A stretch of 5,538 bases of DNA from Oscillospiraceae bacterium (GCA_031266955.1 JAISAA010000130.1:1-5538), one strand, 5' to 3'; shown: positions 1-5,538, counted from the stretch's first letter. Numbers and translations are program-made. The notes: generated from the sequence alone by a model not told the origin.

Positions 1-237
1 AAGAAGGACTCGTTTGACCGCAAGCCGAATCCGGGTATGATTTTCCGAGCTCAAAGAGAGTTCAATATCAATTTGTGGAGCTCCGTTCTCATAGGCGACA
101 AGGACTCCGATATAAACGCGGGACGCGCCGCCGGGATCGGCAGCTTGATTTTATTGCGGGGGATATACGCTTTCACGCCTGCGGACGATGTAACACTGTG
201 CGAAACGCTTGAAGACGCCGCGGCGGGGTTGGATTGA
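1..237 (+). CDS. gmhB: HAD-IIIA family phosphatase, GmhB-like, 3' end only
   Basis: The reading frame is open from base 1 and ends at TGA 235-237, so only the C-terminal 78 residues are present. Two HAD signatures are visible: RKPNPGM at fragment residues 7-13, carrying the conserved motif III lysine (K8), and IGDKDSD at 31-37, the motif IV acidic pair (D33, D37) that holds the catalytic magnesium. The spacing and the following [10 protein letters not shown] match D-glycero-D-manno-heptose 1,7-bisphosphate 7-phosphatase and related histidinol-phosphate phosphatases. The family removes a phosphate from heptose bisphosphate on the route to ADP- or GDP-heptose for cell-surface glycans. Zinc-containing GmhB proteins have a CxC just before RKP; here the residues are SFD, so that half of the zinc site is absent. 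The catalytic Asp nucleophile lies outside the window. Family assignment is firm; the exact sugar substrate is inferred. Confidence 0.78.
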   Translation, partial: KKDSFDRKPNPGMIFRAQREFNINLWSSVLIGDKDSDINAGRAAGIGSLILLRGIYAFTPADDVTLCETLEDAAAGLD

Positions 238-273
238 TTTAGTAAGGACGCGGTAATCAGATGCTAACAAGTT

Positions 274-1878
274 ATGAGAATACGCAGAGCTTATAAACCG
301 CGCAGATTACTCAAGTTTCGTGGTATATGTCTGCTGCGGTGGTTTCCCGTCGCGCTGCTTGCCGTGACGGCGGCGTTTATCGTCGTCTCGCGTCCGCACC
401 AGAGCGTCGGCGCGCTGAATTCTCTGCCGTTTGAAAGCCGGGTGAGCGGCGGCGTAGTCACTTACGGCGATTGTGCGGGCACGGCTAACGTCGTTATGTT
501 TGGCTCGCTCCGGGACGGCTCCGCCGACGCGGATCACGCGGCGAAGATTGACGCTATGATAAGCGCTTACGGCTTGCAGGACGAAGCGCAGGTGCTGTTT
601 TTTGACGTCGATCAGCCGTATGACGCCGTAAAGGATTATATATCCGGACGAGGCTGGGAAAACGTCTCCGTCTTTACCGGCGGCGCAAAATGGATGTGGG
701 ACAAGCTGCCGGATATGGACAACGTGACTACGCCGGTCATATTTTACGTTGACGAGCGGGAGAAAATTATTTCAGCGGACGCCGGTGCGCGGAGCAAAAT
801 CGAGATCGCGAAAAAACTTACGGAGCTCCTCGGGCGTGATTTCGCGGGGATATCCGGGTACTCTGACGATACGTCGCCCCGCGCGCTCGCCGATACAGAC
901 GGCGGCGACTACAACGCGCGCCGCGCCGCGATCGAGGCGTATTGGGAGAGATTACGGACGCTGGCCCCGCCCGAGGGATATGATTACGATCCGTATCTGT
1001 CTCCGCCGCTGACCGTAGCGCCGTATGCCGCGGGTACGCTGAGGGGCGAGTATATAGATTACGCGCTGACGGCGCTGAATTTCACCCGGTTCCTCGCCGG
1101 TCTGCCGGACGATGTGACGGCGGCGGACGAGCTCAACGAGCTCGCCGGGCACGGCGCGCTGCTGATGGCGGCGTCCGGGTACGGCCATGAGCCTCCGCGG
1201 CCCGCGGATATGGACGATGCGCTTTATGAAATGGGTCTGCGCGGTACGATGTCCGGGAATATCGCCTTTGCCGGCGCGGCGGGCGGGCAGGGCTTGCAGC
1301 TTTTAGGCGATACGATTATACACGGCTGGATCGCGGACAGCGGCGAAGAAAACCTCCGGAACGTCGGGCATCGTAGATGGTTTTTCAACCCGGATATGCT
1401 TTATACGGGCTTCGGGCTGGCGGATAGCTCGGAGGGCGGATGGGTAAGCCGTTTTGCTGACGCGTATGCGTCCGACGTCTCACGCGGGGAGCTCGTGGTT
1501 TATCAGGCGATAGCGTATCCCTCGGGCGCGGCGTTTCCGTCCGACGTATTCCGCGGGGATTATCCGTGGAGCGTCACCCTGAATCCGGAGATATACGCCG
1601 CGCCGGACATTGACGCCGTGACGGTGGAACTCAGCGGAGGCGGAGCGAGCTATACGTTTTCAAAGGAGAGCTTGCCGCAAGACGGAAGCTATTTTGACGG
1701 AGATTACTTCAATATAGACGTCGGAAGCTATGGAGTGACGAATTGCATTATTTTTCGGCCGGGCGGTATAGAAGCGTATGCCGGAGAATACGCGGTCGCC
1801 GTGCGCGGCATAGAAACGATAAGCGGCGAGGACGCGGAGCTGCGCTATACCGTGCGATTTTTCTCGTTGGACCCATAG
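274..1878 (+). CDS. Secreted or membrane-anchored CAP-domain protein with N-terminal thioredoxin-like domain
   Basis: This encodes 534 residues. The N-terminus is strongly basic (RIRR, KPRR) and followed by a hydrophobic segment at about residues 23-39, which is a signal anchor or uncleaved signal peptide, so the protein should act outside the membrane. Residues about 60-192 resemble a thioredoxin fold: a strand around NVVMFGS, a strand VLFFDVD, and a TTP-VIFYVD segment with the likely cis-proline P154. There is no CxxC, only a single Cys at 67, so redox activity is unlikely. Residues about 264-400 form a CAP (SCP/PR-1) domain: ALNFTRFLAGL, then GHEPPRP with H305, then SGEENLRNVGHRRWFFNP with H366. 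The rest (about 405-534), including PWSVTLNP and CIIFRP, is the beta-rich extension seen after CAP domains in clostridial proteins. An in-frame TAA at 265-267 means the start cannot lie much upstream; ATG 274 keeps the anchor but has no good ribosome binding site. The substrate or partner is unknown. Confidence 0.85.
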   Translation: MRIRRAYKPRRLLKFRGICLLRWFPVALLAVTAAFIVVSRPHQSVGALNSLPFESRVSGGVVTYGDCAGTANVVMFGSLRDGSADADHAAKIDAMISAYGLQDEAQVLFFDVDQPYDAVKDYISGRGWENVSVFTGGAKWMWDKLPDMDNVTTPVIFYVDEREKIISADAGARSKIEIAKKLTELLGRDFAGISGYSDDTSPRALADTDGGDYNARRAAIEAYWERLRTLAPPEGYDYDPYLSPPLTVAPYAAGTLRGEYIDYALTALNFTRFLAGLPDDVTAADELNELAGHGALLMAASGYGHEPPRPADMDDALYEMGLRGTMSGNIAFAGAAGGQGLQLLGDTIIHGWIADSGEENLRNVGHRRWFFNPDMLYTGFGLADSSEGGWVSRFADAYASDVSRGELVVYQAIAYPSGAAFPSDVFRGDYPWSVTLNPEIYAAPDIDAVTVELSGGGASYTFSKESLPQDGSYFDGDYFNIDVGSYGVTNCIIFRPGGIEAYAGEYAVAVRGIETISGEDAELRYTVRFFSLDP

Positions 1879-1911
1879 TCGGCGATAGGTAATTATTTTT
1901 TCAATTCATCC

Positions 1912-1940
1912 TTGCTTTTTGCCCGGATATATGGTATAAA
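1912..1940 (+). promoter_or_regulatory. Vegetative sigma-A type promoter for the cmk operon
   Basis: The -35 box is TTGCTT at 1912-1917 (3 of 6 consensus bases, including TTG). Exactly 17 bp later comes the -10 box TATAAA at 1935-1940 (5 of 6). A TG at 1932-1933 one base before the -10 makes it an extended -10 element. Transcription should begin near 1947, giving a leader of about 100 nt before cmk. It lies in the only sizeable non-coding gap of the window, in AT-rich DNA surrounded by GC-rich genes. It is predicted from sequence alone. Confidence 0.65.
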
Positions 1941-1946
1941 ACTTTT

Positions 1947-2047
1947 TACGTCCGCATATGCCCGGACGGACGGCGATCCGTCGGACGATGCGACAGGCGC
2001 GACGGATACGCGACAGATAAAGGATAAATTAAGGACAAACATAATGT
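1947..2047 (+). promoter_or_regulatory. 5' leader of the cmk-plsC-ispH/S1 operon
   Basis: This is the predicted transcribed leader before cmk. It contains no reading frame of useful length and no riboswitch that I recognise. A small hairpin is possible, with GACGG at 1969-1973 pairing to CCGTC at 1978-1982 across a CGAT loop. The heptamer GCGACAG occurs at 1990-1996 and 2010-2016, with GCGACGG at 1999-2005 between them. The last 30 nt are purine-rich, with AAAGGA at 2019-2024 and AAGGA at 2031-2035. There is no hairpin followed by a T-run, so neither a terminator for the preceding gene nor an attenuator is evident. Confidence 0.35.
2030..2036 (+). promoter_or_regulatory. Ribosome binding site for cmk
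   Basis: TAAGGAC carries the AAGGA core of a Shine-Dalgarno sequence. It lies 11 nt before the cmk ATG at 2048, slightly long, and 7 nt before another ATG at 2044 that is out of frame and stops at 2073. The CMP kinase homology begins immediately after 2048, so 2048 is the real start even though the spacing fits the other ATG better. Confidence 0.55.
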
Positions 2048-2743
2048 ATGGAAGCACGAAGCATAGCGATTGACGGTCCCTCCGGGGCGGGGAAATCTAC
2101 CCTCGCGAGATTGGCGGCAAAGAAGCTCGGGATGATCTACGCGGACACGGGCGCGTTGTACCGTGCCGTAGGGCTGTGCGCGCTGCGCCGCGGGGTAAGC
2201 TCTAAGGACGCCCGGAGCGTAAGCGCCCTGCTGCCGGAAATCGAGCTTGAAATGATATACGACGGCGCGGGCGCCCAGCGTATGCTCCTGTGCGGCGAGG
2301 ACGTTACGGACGAGATACGCGCGCCGGAGGCGTCGATCTACGCTTCCGACGTGTCCGCGTTTCCGGAGGTGCGCGCGTTTTTATTGCAGACCCAGCGCGA
2401 TATGGCCGCCCGGCGCGACGTGATAATGGACGGCCGGGATATCGGCACGGTCGTGCTGCCGAACGCCGGAGTGAAAATTTTTCTGACGGCGCAGCCCGAA
2501 ATACGCGCCCGCAGGCGTTATGACGAGCTTGTCGCGTCCGGGCGCGACGTAACCTACGCCGACGTGCTGCGCGATATAAATTACCGCGACGCCAACGATT
2601 CCTCGCGCGCCTCGGCCCCGCTGAGGGCGGCGCCCGACTCGATAGTTTTCGACACTTCCGCCATCGGCTTAGAGGAGAGCTTTTTCAGACTGCTTGAGAT
2701 CATAAGCGAAAGGCTGTGCGTTAAAAATGACGCCGCAGTTTAA
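2048..2743 (+). CDS. cmk: Cytidylate (CMP/dCMP) kinase
   Basis: The product is a 231-residue cytosolic kinase that transfers phosphate from ATP to CMP or dCMP, giving the diphosphates used for RNA, DNA and CDP-activated lipid synthesis. The length is normal for bacterial Cmk (about 220-230). The ATP-binding P-loop GPSGAGKST is at residues 10-18, YADTGALYR at 31-39 is the typical substrate-side motif, MDGRDIGTVVLPNA starts at 127, and RDANDSSRASAPL at 180-192 is the lid/CMP-binding segment with its conserved Asp and Arg. The ATG at 2048 places the P-loop at its usual distance from the N-terminus. It is the first gene after the predicted promoter at 1912-1940. Its 3' end overlaps plsC by 17 nt, so the two are probably translationally coupled. 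In clostridial genomes cmk commonly precedes plsC and the ispH-S1 gene, which supports the call. Confidence 0.97.
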   Translation: MEARSIAIDGPSGAGKSTLARLAAKKLGMIYADTGALYRAVGLCALRRGVSSKDARSVSALLPEIELEMIYDGAGAQRMLLCGEDVTDEIRAPEASIYASDVSAFPEVRAFLLQTQRDMAARRDVIMDGRDIGTVVLPNAGVKIFLTAQPEIRARRRYDELVASGRDVTYADVLRDINYRDANDSSRASAPLRAAPDSIVFDTSAIGLEESFFRLLEIISERLCVKNDAAV

Positions 2744-3326
2744 GCTGTACCGCATACAGTTCCCGGTGCTGAGTTGGCTGCTGTTGCGTTTTATGCTCCG
2801 GGTAAGGCTCACGGGGCTCGAAAATATCCCGAAGGACGGCGCGTTTATCGTCACGGCGGAGCATACCAGCAATTTTGACCCGTTTATAATGATGTACGTT
2901 TTCGGCAAGGAGCATCATATACACATCCTCACGAAAGCGGAGGCGTTCCGCGCCCCGCTGATAGGCTCTGTTTTGCGCGGCGTGGGAATGATATGCGTGG
3001 ACAGGAGCACAAACGATATCTCCGCGGTCAGGCAGTCGCTTGAATACCTGAAGCGCGGCGAAAAGCTCGGAATTTTTCCGGAGGGGCGGCGCATACGCGA
3101 GGGCGAGGCCGCGGACGCGAAGCTCGGCGCCGTTCGGTTCGCCTCCGCCACGGGCGCGCCGATATTGCCTTTGTATATCCCGAAGAAAAAGCGGCTGTTC
3201 CGCAGGACGCCTATAGTTATCGGGGAACCGTATTTCGTAAATCCGGAACGGCGCCGGCTGACGGCGGAGGAATACCGTCCGCTGGCGGCTGAGGTGATGG
3301 AGAGGATACGGAGCCTGAAGCCGTGA
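2727..3326 (+). CDS. plsC: 1-acyl-sn-glycerol-3-phosphate acyltransferase (PlsC family)
   Basis: This 199-residue membrane-associated enzyme would add the second acyl chain to lysophosphatidic acid, making phosphatidic acid, the precursor of membrane phospholipids. All four acyltransferase blocks are visible: HTSNFD at residues 46-51 (the catalytic HxxxxD), GMICVDRS at 87-94 (block II arginine R93), FPEGRR at 117-122 (block III, glycerol-phosphate binding) and ILPLYI at 146-151 (block IV). The N-terminal hydrophobic stretch at about 12-24 may associate with the membrane. The usual Asn before the catalytic His is Glu (E45), and FPEGTR is FPEGRR; the catalytic residues themselves are kept. The start overlaps the cmk end by 17 nt, and only a weak AAAGG at 2709-2713 lies upstream, pointing to coupling with cmk. 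The stop TGA overlaps the next gene's GTG. The acyl donor (ACP or CoA) cannot be told. Confidence 0.93.
   Translation: MTPQFKLYRIQFPVLSWLLLRFMLRVRLTGLENIPKDGAFIVTAEHTSNFDPFIMMYVFGKEHHIHILTKAEAFRAPLIGSVLRGVGMICVDRSTNDISAVRQSLEYLKRGEKLGIFPEGRRIREGEAADAKLGAVRFASATGAPILPLYIPKKKRLFRRTPIVIGEPYFVNPERRRLTAEEYRPLAAEVMERIRSLKP
3310..3313 (+). promoter_or_regulatory. Ribosome binding site deciding the GTG start of the ispH-S1 gene
   Basis: GGAG lies 9 nt before GTG 3323. A second in-frame GTG at 3335 would give VKIITAES, closer to the usual IspH N-terminus, but it has no Shine-Dalgarno sequence before it. The GTG at 3323 also overlaps the plsC stop as GTGA, a classic coupling arrangement. I therefore prefer 3323; the choice changes only four residues. 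Confidence 0.5.
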
Positions 3327-5538
3327 AAACAGCCGTGAAAATCATTACGGCGGAGTCGGCGGGCTTTTGCTTCGGCGTAGAGCGCGCCGTCGGGCTGTGC
3401 GAGAAAGCCGCCCGGCGGGAGGGCGAGTGTTTTACGCTCGGCCCGCTGATACACAATAAGCGCGTGACGGAAGCCCTGCGGGAGCAGGGGATAACGCAGG
3501 CCGGGGCGGTTTCGGAAATCCCGGAAAACGCCGCGGTCGTCATACGCTCGCACGGCGTCGGGCGCGCCGACCACGAGGCGCTGCGCGCAAAAAACGCAAA
3601 GCTCATCGACGCGACCTGCCCGTTCGTCGCCAAAATTCACGGCATTGTCGCGGACGCGGAGCGCGAGGGGTGTATGCCCGTTATAATAGGCGAGCGCGAG
3701 CACGCCGAGGTAAAGGCGATAGCCGGCTGGTGCGGCGACTGCCGCGTGTTTGAGACGGCGGAGGAAATGCTGTGCCGGCTGCGCGGCGAAGCCCCGGATG
3801 ACGATAAAAAACCGCTCGCCGTGGTCTTTCAGACGACGTCGCCGAGAGAAGTTTTCGACTCCGTGTCCGAAGCGCTAAAAAAAGAGTGTACAAATTATAA
3901 AATCTTTGATACAATATGCGACGCGACTGACCGTCGTCAAAAAGAGGCCGTGAAGCTCGCTCGCGTATGCGATGTTTTTATCGTCATAGGCGATCGGGAC
4001 TCAGCGAACAGCCGCCGTCTTGCGGAGCTCGCGGGGGCGGAGTGCCCGCGCGTTTTGTTTATCGAAGGCGCGGACGAGCTCGATTTGCGAGGGTTCGGAC
4101 CGGGGGATGCCGCGGGGTACACCGTTGGTATCACGGCGGGGGCGTCGACCCCGGCGCGCATTATTAAGGAGGTCACCCAAAAGATGTTTGAAGAAACCGA
4201 AGTCAGAACCGACGAAATCTCCGCCGGAGCCGCGGGCGATACGCCCGTAGAAGCGGTCACGGAGGAGGCGGTTCCTGAGGAAGCTGCGCGGCGGGAGACA
4301 GCTTTCGAGGGGGGCGTTTACGGCGTTCCCGCCGAAGCGTCCCCGGAACAGTCGGCGCCGCCGGAGGCGACGGTCTCCGACGAGACCGTTCCGGAAGAGA
4401 CAGCTCCGGAGGAACCGGATTCTGAGGCGGCGGCTCCGGATGCGGCGGAGCAGGAGCAGCCGCCGGAGCAAGAGCCGCAGCCGGAAGAGCCGCAGCCGAC
4501 GTATGAAGAAATGCTCCTGAATTCGATAAGGACCTTCCGCACGGGCGACAGGGTTTTCGGGGTCATAGCCGCCATTACGCCGACGGAGGTCACGATAGAC
4601 CTCGGCATAAAGCAGTCGGGATATATCCCGACGTCGGAGCTGTTGGAGGACGTTTTTGCCGACGCCGACGGAGCCGCGAAGATCGACGTGGAAATCGGAG
4701 AGACCGTCGAGGCCGTAGTCACCCGCGTGAACGATGAGGACGGTACCGTACAGCTTTCACGCCGCCGTCTCGCCGTCGTGCGCACATGGATAGAGCTTGA
4801 GGAGGCGATGAGAAGCGGGACGATCGTCGAGGGAAAGGTCTCCGACGCGAACCGCGGGGGCGTTCTCGTATTGGTGAAGGGCGTCAGGATATTTGTCCCG
4901 GCGGCGCGCACCGGGCTGCCCCGCGGCGCGGCTATGACGGAGCTGCTGAAAAAGCAGGCCCGTCTGATCGTCACCGACGTTGACAGAGAGCGCGGACGGG
5001 TCGTCGGCTCGATATACGCCGCGACCAAGGAGGAGCGCCGGCTCAATAAGGAAAGAATTTGGAACGAGATGGAGCCCGGCAAGCGCTACCGCGGCATTGT
5101 CAGGGCGATCAAGCCCTACGGCGCGTTCGTCGATATCGGCGGCGTGGACGGTATGGTGCACGTTTCGGAGCTGTCGTGGTCGCGCATTTCAAAGCCGTCC
5201 GACGTGCTTTCGGTCGGGGACGAGGTGGACGTTTACATCATTTCGGCGGACAAGGAGACAAAGAGGATATCACTCGGTTACAAGGATCAAGCCGAAAATC
5301 CGTGGCTTAAGCTTACGGAGAGGTATCAGATCGGGGACGTCATTGAGGTGAAAATCACGGGGCTTGCGCACTTCGGGGCGTTTGCCGAAATATTGCCCGG
5401 CATCAACGGGCTTATACATATTTCGCAGCTTTCCGATTACCGGATAGAAAATCCGAAGGAAGCGGTTTCCGTGGGCGACAACGTAAACGTAAAGATAACC
5501 GGTATCGACGGCGAGAGAAAAAGGGTGTCCCTTTCGAT
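3323..5538 (+). CDS. ispH-rpsA: Fusion of HMBPP reductase (IspH) with ribosomal protein S1, 3' end missing
   Basis: One frame without a stop runs 738 codons from GTG 3323 to the window end. Residues 1-287 are IspH, the iron-sulfur enzyme that ends the MEP pathway by reducing HMBPP to IPP and DMAPP. Its three cluster cysteines are present (C16 in AGFCFGV, C99 in DATCPF, C199 in TICDAT), as are H44, H77, H127, E129, T171/T172, the SAN loop at 227-229 and AST at 275-277, so the enzyme looks intact. Residues 288 to about 395 are an acidic Glu/Pro/Ala-rich linker. Then come four S1 RNA-binding repeats at about 408-480, 498-565, 583-654 and 668-738. The third and fourth are the most typical (GAFVDIGGVDGMVHVSEL; GINGLIHISQL); the second is more divergent. 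Four repeats is the usual Firmicutes S1 form, so little beyond a short tail is probably missing. Such fusions are known in Clostridia. Coupled to plsC by the GTGA overlap. Confidence 0.95.
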   Translation, partial: MKTAVKIITAESAGFCFGVERAVGLCEKAARREGECFTLGPLIHNKRVTEALREQGITQAGAVSEIPENAAVVIRSHGVGRADHEALRAKNAKLIDATCPFVAKIHGIVADAEREGCMPVIIGEREHAEVKAIAGWCGDCRVFETAEEMLCRLRGEAPDDDKKPLAVVFQTTSPREVFDSVSEALKKECTNYKIFDTICDATDRRQKEAVKLARVCDVFIVIGDRDSANSRRLAELAGAECPRVLFIEGADELDLRGFGPGDAAGYTVGITAGASTPARIIKEVTQKMFEETEVRTDEISAGAAGDTPVEAVTEEAVPEEAARRETAFEGGVYGVPAEASPEQSAPPEATVSDETVPEETAPEEPDSEAAAPDAAEQEQPPEQEPQPEEPQPTYEEMLLNSIRTFRTGDRVFGVIAAITPTEVTIDLGIKQSGYIPTSELLEDVFADADGAAKIDVEIGETVEAVVTRVNDEDGTVQLSRRRLAVVRTWIELEEAMRSGTIVEGKVSDANRGGVLVLVKGVRIFVPAARTGLPRGAAMTELLKKQARLIVTDVDRERGRVVGSIYAATKEERRLNKERIWNEMEPGKRYRGIVRAIKPYGAFVDIGGVDGMVHVSELSWSRISKPSDVLSVGDEVDVYIISADKETKRISLGYKDQAENPWLKLTERYQIGDVIEVKITGLAHFGAFAEILPGINGLIHISQLSDYRIENPKEAVSVGDNVNVKITGIDGERKRVSLS
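3887..3915 (+). promoter_or_regulatory. Possible internal promoter within the ispH part
   Basis: TGTACA at 3887-3892 (4 of 6 to the -35 consensus) is followed after 17 bp by TACAAT at 3910-3915 (5 of 6 to the -10). A TG at 3907-3908 gives an extended -10. The segment from about 3871 to 3916 is distinctly AT-rich within an otherwise GC-rich gene. A transcript from here would begin near 3922 and carry the whole S1 part with its own ribosome binding site. The sequence is also under coding constraint (KIFDTIC around the third cluster cysteine), so chance is a real alternative. Confidence 0.35.
4166..4186 (+). promoter_or_regulatory. Strong internal Shine-Dalgarno and ATG at the IspH/S1 junction
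   Basis: AAGGAGGT at 4166-4173 is an eight-base match to the anti-Shine-Dalgarno end of 16S rRNA and is the best ribosome binding site in the window. It stands 10 nt before ATG 4184, which is in frame with the fusion. Initiation there would give a free S1 protein starting MFEETEVRTD, that is, the linker plus all four S1 repeats (451 codons to the window end). The same bases encode Lys-Glu-Val in the conserved IspH C-terminal helix, so the motif may be partly a coding by-product. Confidence 0.5.
4184..4501 (+). other. Low-complexity acidic linker between IspH and S1 parts
   Basis: Codons for residues 288-393 of the fusion are dominated by Glu, Pro, Ala, Gln and Asp, with almost no hydrophobic clusters, so the segment is expected to be disordered and negatively charged. 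Motifs such as PEE, APEEP and EPQPEEPQP recur. It has no similarity to either enzyme or S1 folds and is expected to vary between relatives. Confidence 0.75.
4472..4498 (+). repeat. Short direct repeat in the linker
   Basis: The 12-mer GAGCCGCAGCCG occurs at 4472-4483 and again at 4487-4498, offset by 15 nt so that the reading frame is kept (EPQP, E, EPQP). It is an in-frame micro-duplication of five codons, a plausible route by which the linker changes length. Confidence 0.7.

Noticed and set aside
235..274. Read-through fusion of the phosphatase with the CAP gene, which share a frame
   Set aside because: Two in-frame stops (TGA 235 and TAA 265) separate them, and the CAP protein has its own basic N-terminus and membrane anchor.
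261..296. 11-codon frame (MLTSYENTQSL) starting before and overlapping the CAP gene start
   Set aside because: TAAGGAC at 243-249 is 11 nt upstream, so leader-peptide coupling is conceivable, but the frame is short, has no regulatory signature and could easily arise by chance.
1871..1900. Terminator after the CAP-domain gene
   Set aside because: A T-run is present at 1895-1901, but the only possible stem before it (ACCCAT with ATAGGT) has a mismatch and just five pairs, too weak for an intrinsic terminator.
2915..3703. 262-codon minus-strand frame across the plsC/ispH boundary
   Set aside because: The plus strand encodes well-conserved PlsC and IspH motifs here. The antisense product is Arg/Pro-rich without recognisable domains, as expected from GC-rich codon shadows.
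4001..4471. Arg/Leu-rich minus-strand frame opposite the IspH/S1 junction
   Set aside because: Composition is that of a complement of Glu/Ala/Pro codons; no ribosome binding site or homology was seen.
4318..5082. Long open frame on the minus strand opposite the linker and S1 repeats (254 codons)
   Set aside because: It is Ser/Gly-rich low-complexity sequence mirroring the GC-rich codons of the plus-strand gene, and matches no family. The plus strand has clear S1 repeats.
1..5538. CRISPR arrays, insertion sequences, tRNA or rRNA genes
   Set aside because: No regularly spaced repeats, terminal inverted repeats, transposase motifs or recognisable RNA gene sequences were found on either strand.

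Overview
This window looks like chromosomal DNA from a GC-rich member of the Firmicutes, most likely class Clostridia. The main reason is the gene order cmk, plsC, then a single reading frame joining ispH to ribosomal protein S1. That order and fusion are known from Clostridia and some relatives. The four-repeat form of S1 and a clostridial-type CAP-domain secreted protein agree with this. The coding regions favour G or C at third positions, yet ATA is a common isoleucine codon in every gene, so I see no sign that one gene was recently imported. Assignment below class level is not possible from this sequence.

Layout. Positions 1-237 hold the 3' end of a HAD-family phosphatase resembling heptose-bisphosphate phosphatase GmhB. 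Positions 274-1878 encode a membrane-anchored or exported protein with a thioredoxin-like domain lacking the CxxC motif, followed by a CAP (SCP/PR-1) domain and a C-terminal beta-rich domain. Positions 1879-2047 are non-coding and contain a convincing vegetative promoter (TTGCTT, 17 bp, TATAAA with an extended -10) and a leader of about 100 nt. From 2048 to the window end runs a tight operon: cmk (CMP kinase), plsC (acyltransferase of phospholipid synthesis) overlapping it by 17 nt, and the ispH-S1 fusion beginning with a GTG that overlaps the plsC stop. The fusion starts with GTG and is still open at position 5538.

The operon links nucleotide recycling, membrane phospholipid synthesis, isoprenoid precursor synthesis and translation. 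These are growth functions expected to be co-expressed from one promoter.

The most interesting point is inside the fusion. At the boundary between the IspH domain and the S1 part there is an eight-base Shine-Dalgarno match (AAGGAGGT) placed 10 nt before an in-frame ATG at 4184. About 260 nt further upstream is a promoter-like element in an unusually AT-rich patch of ispH. Together they suggest that S1 may also be made as a separate protein in addition to the fused form. No wholly new system, CRISPR array, mobile element or RNA gene was found.
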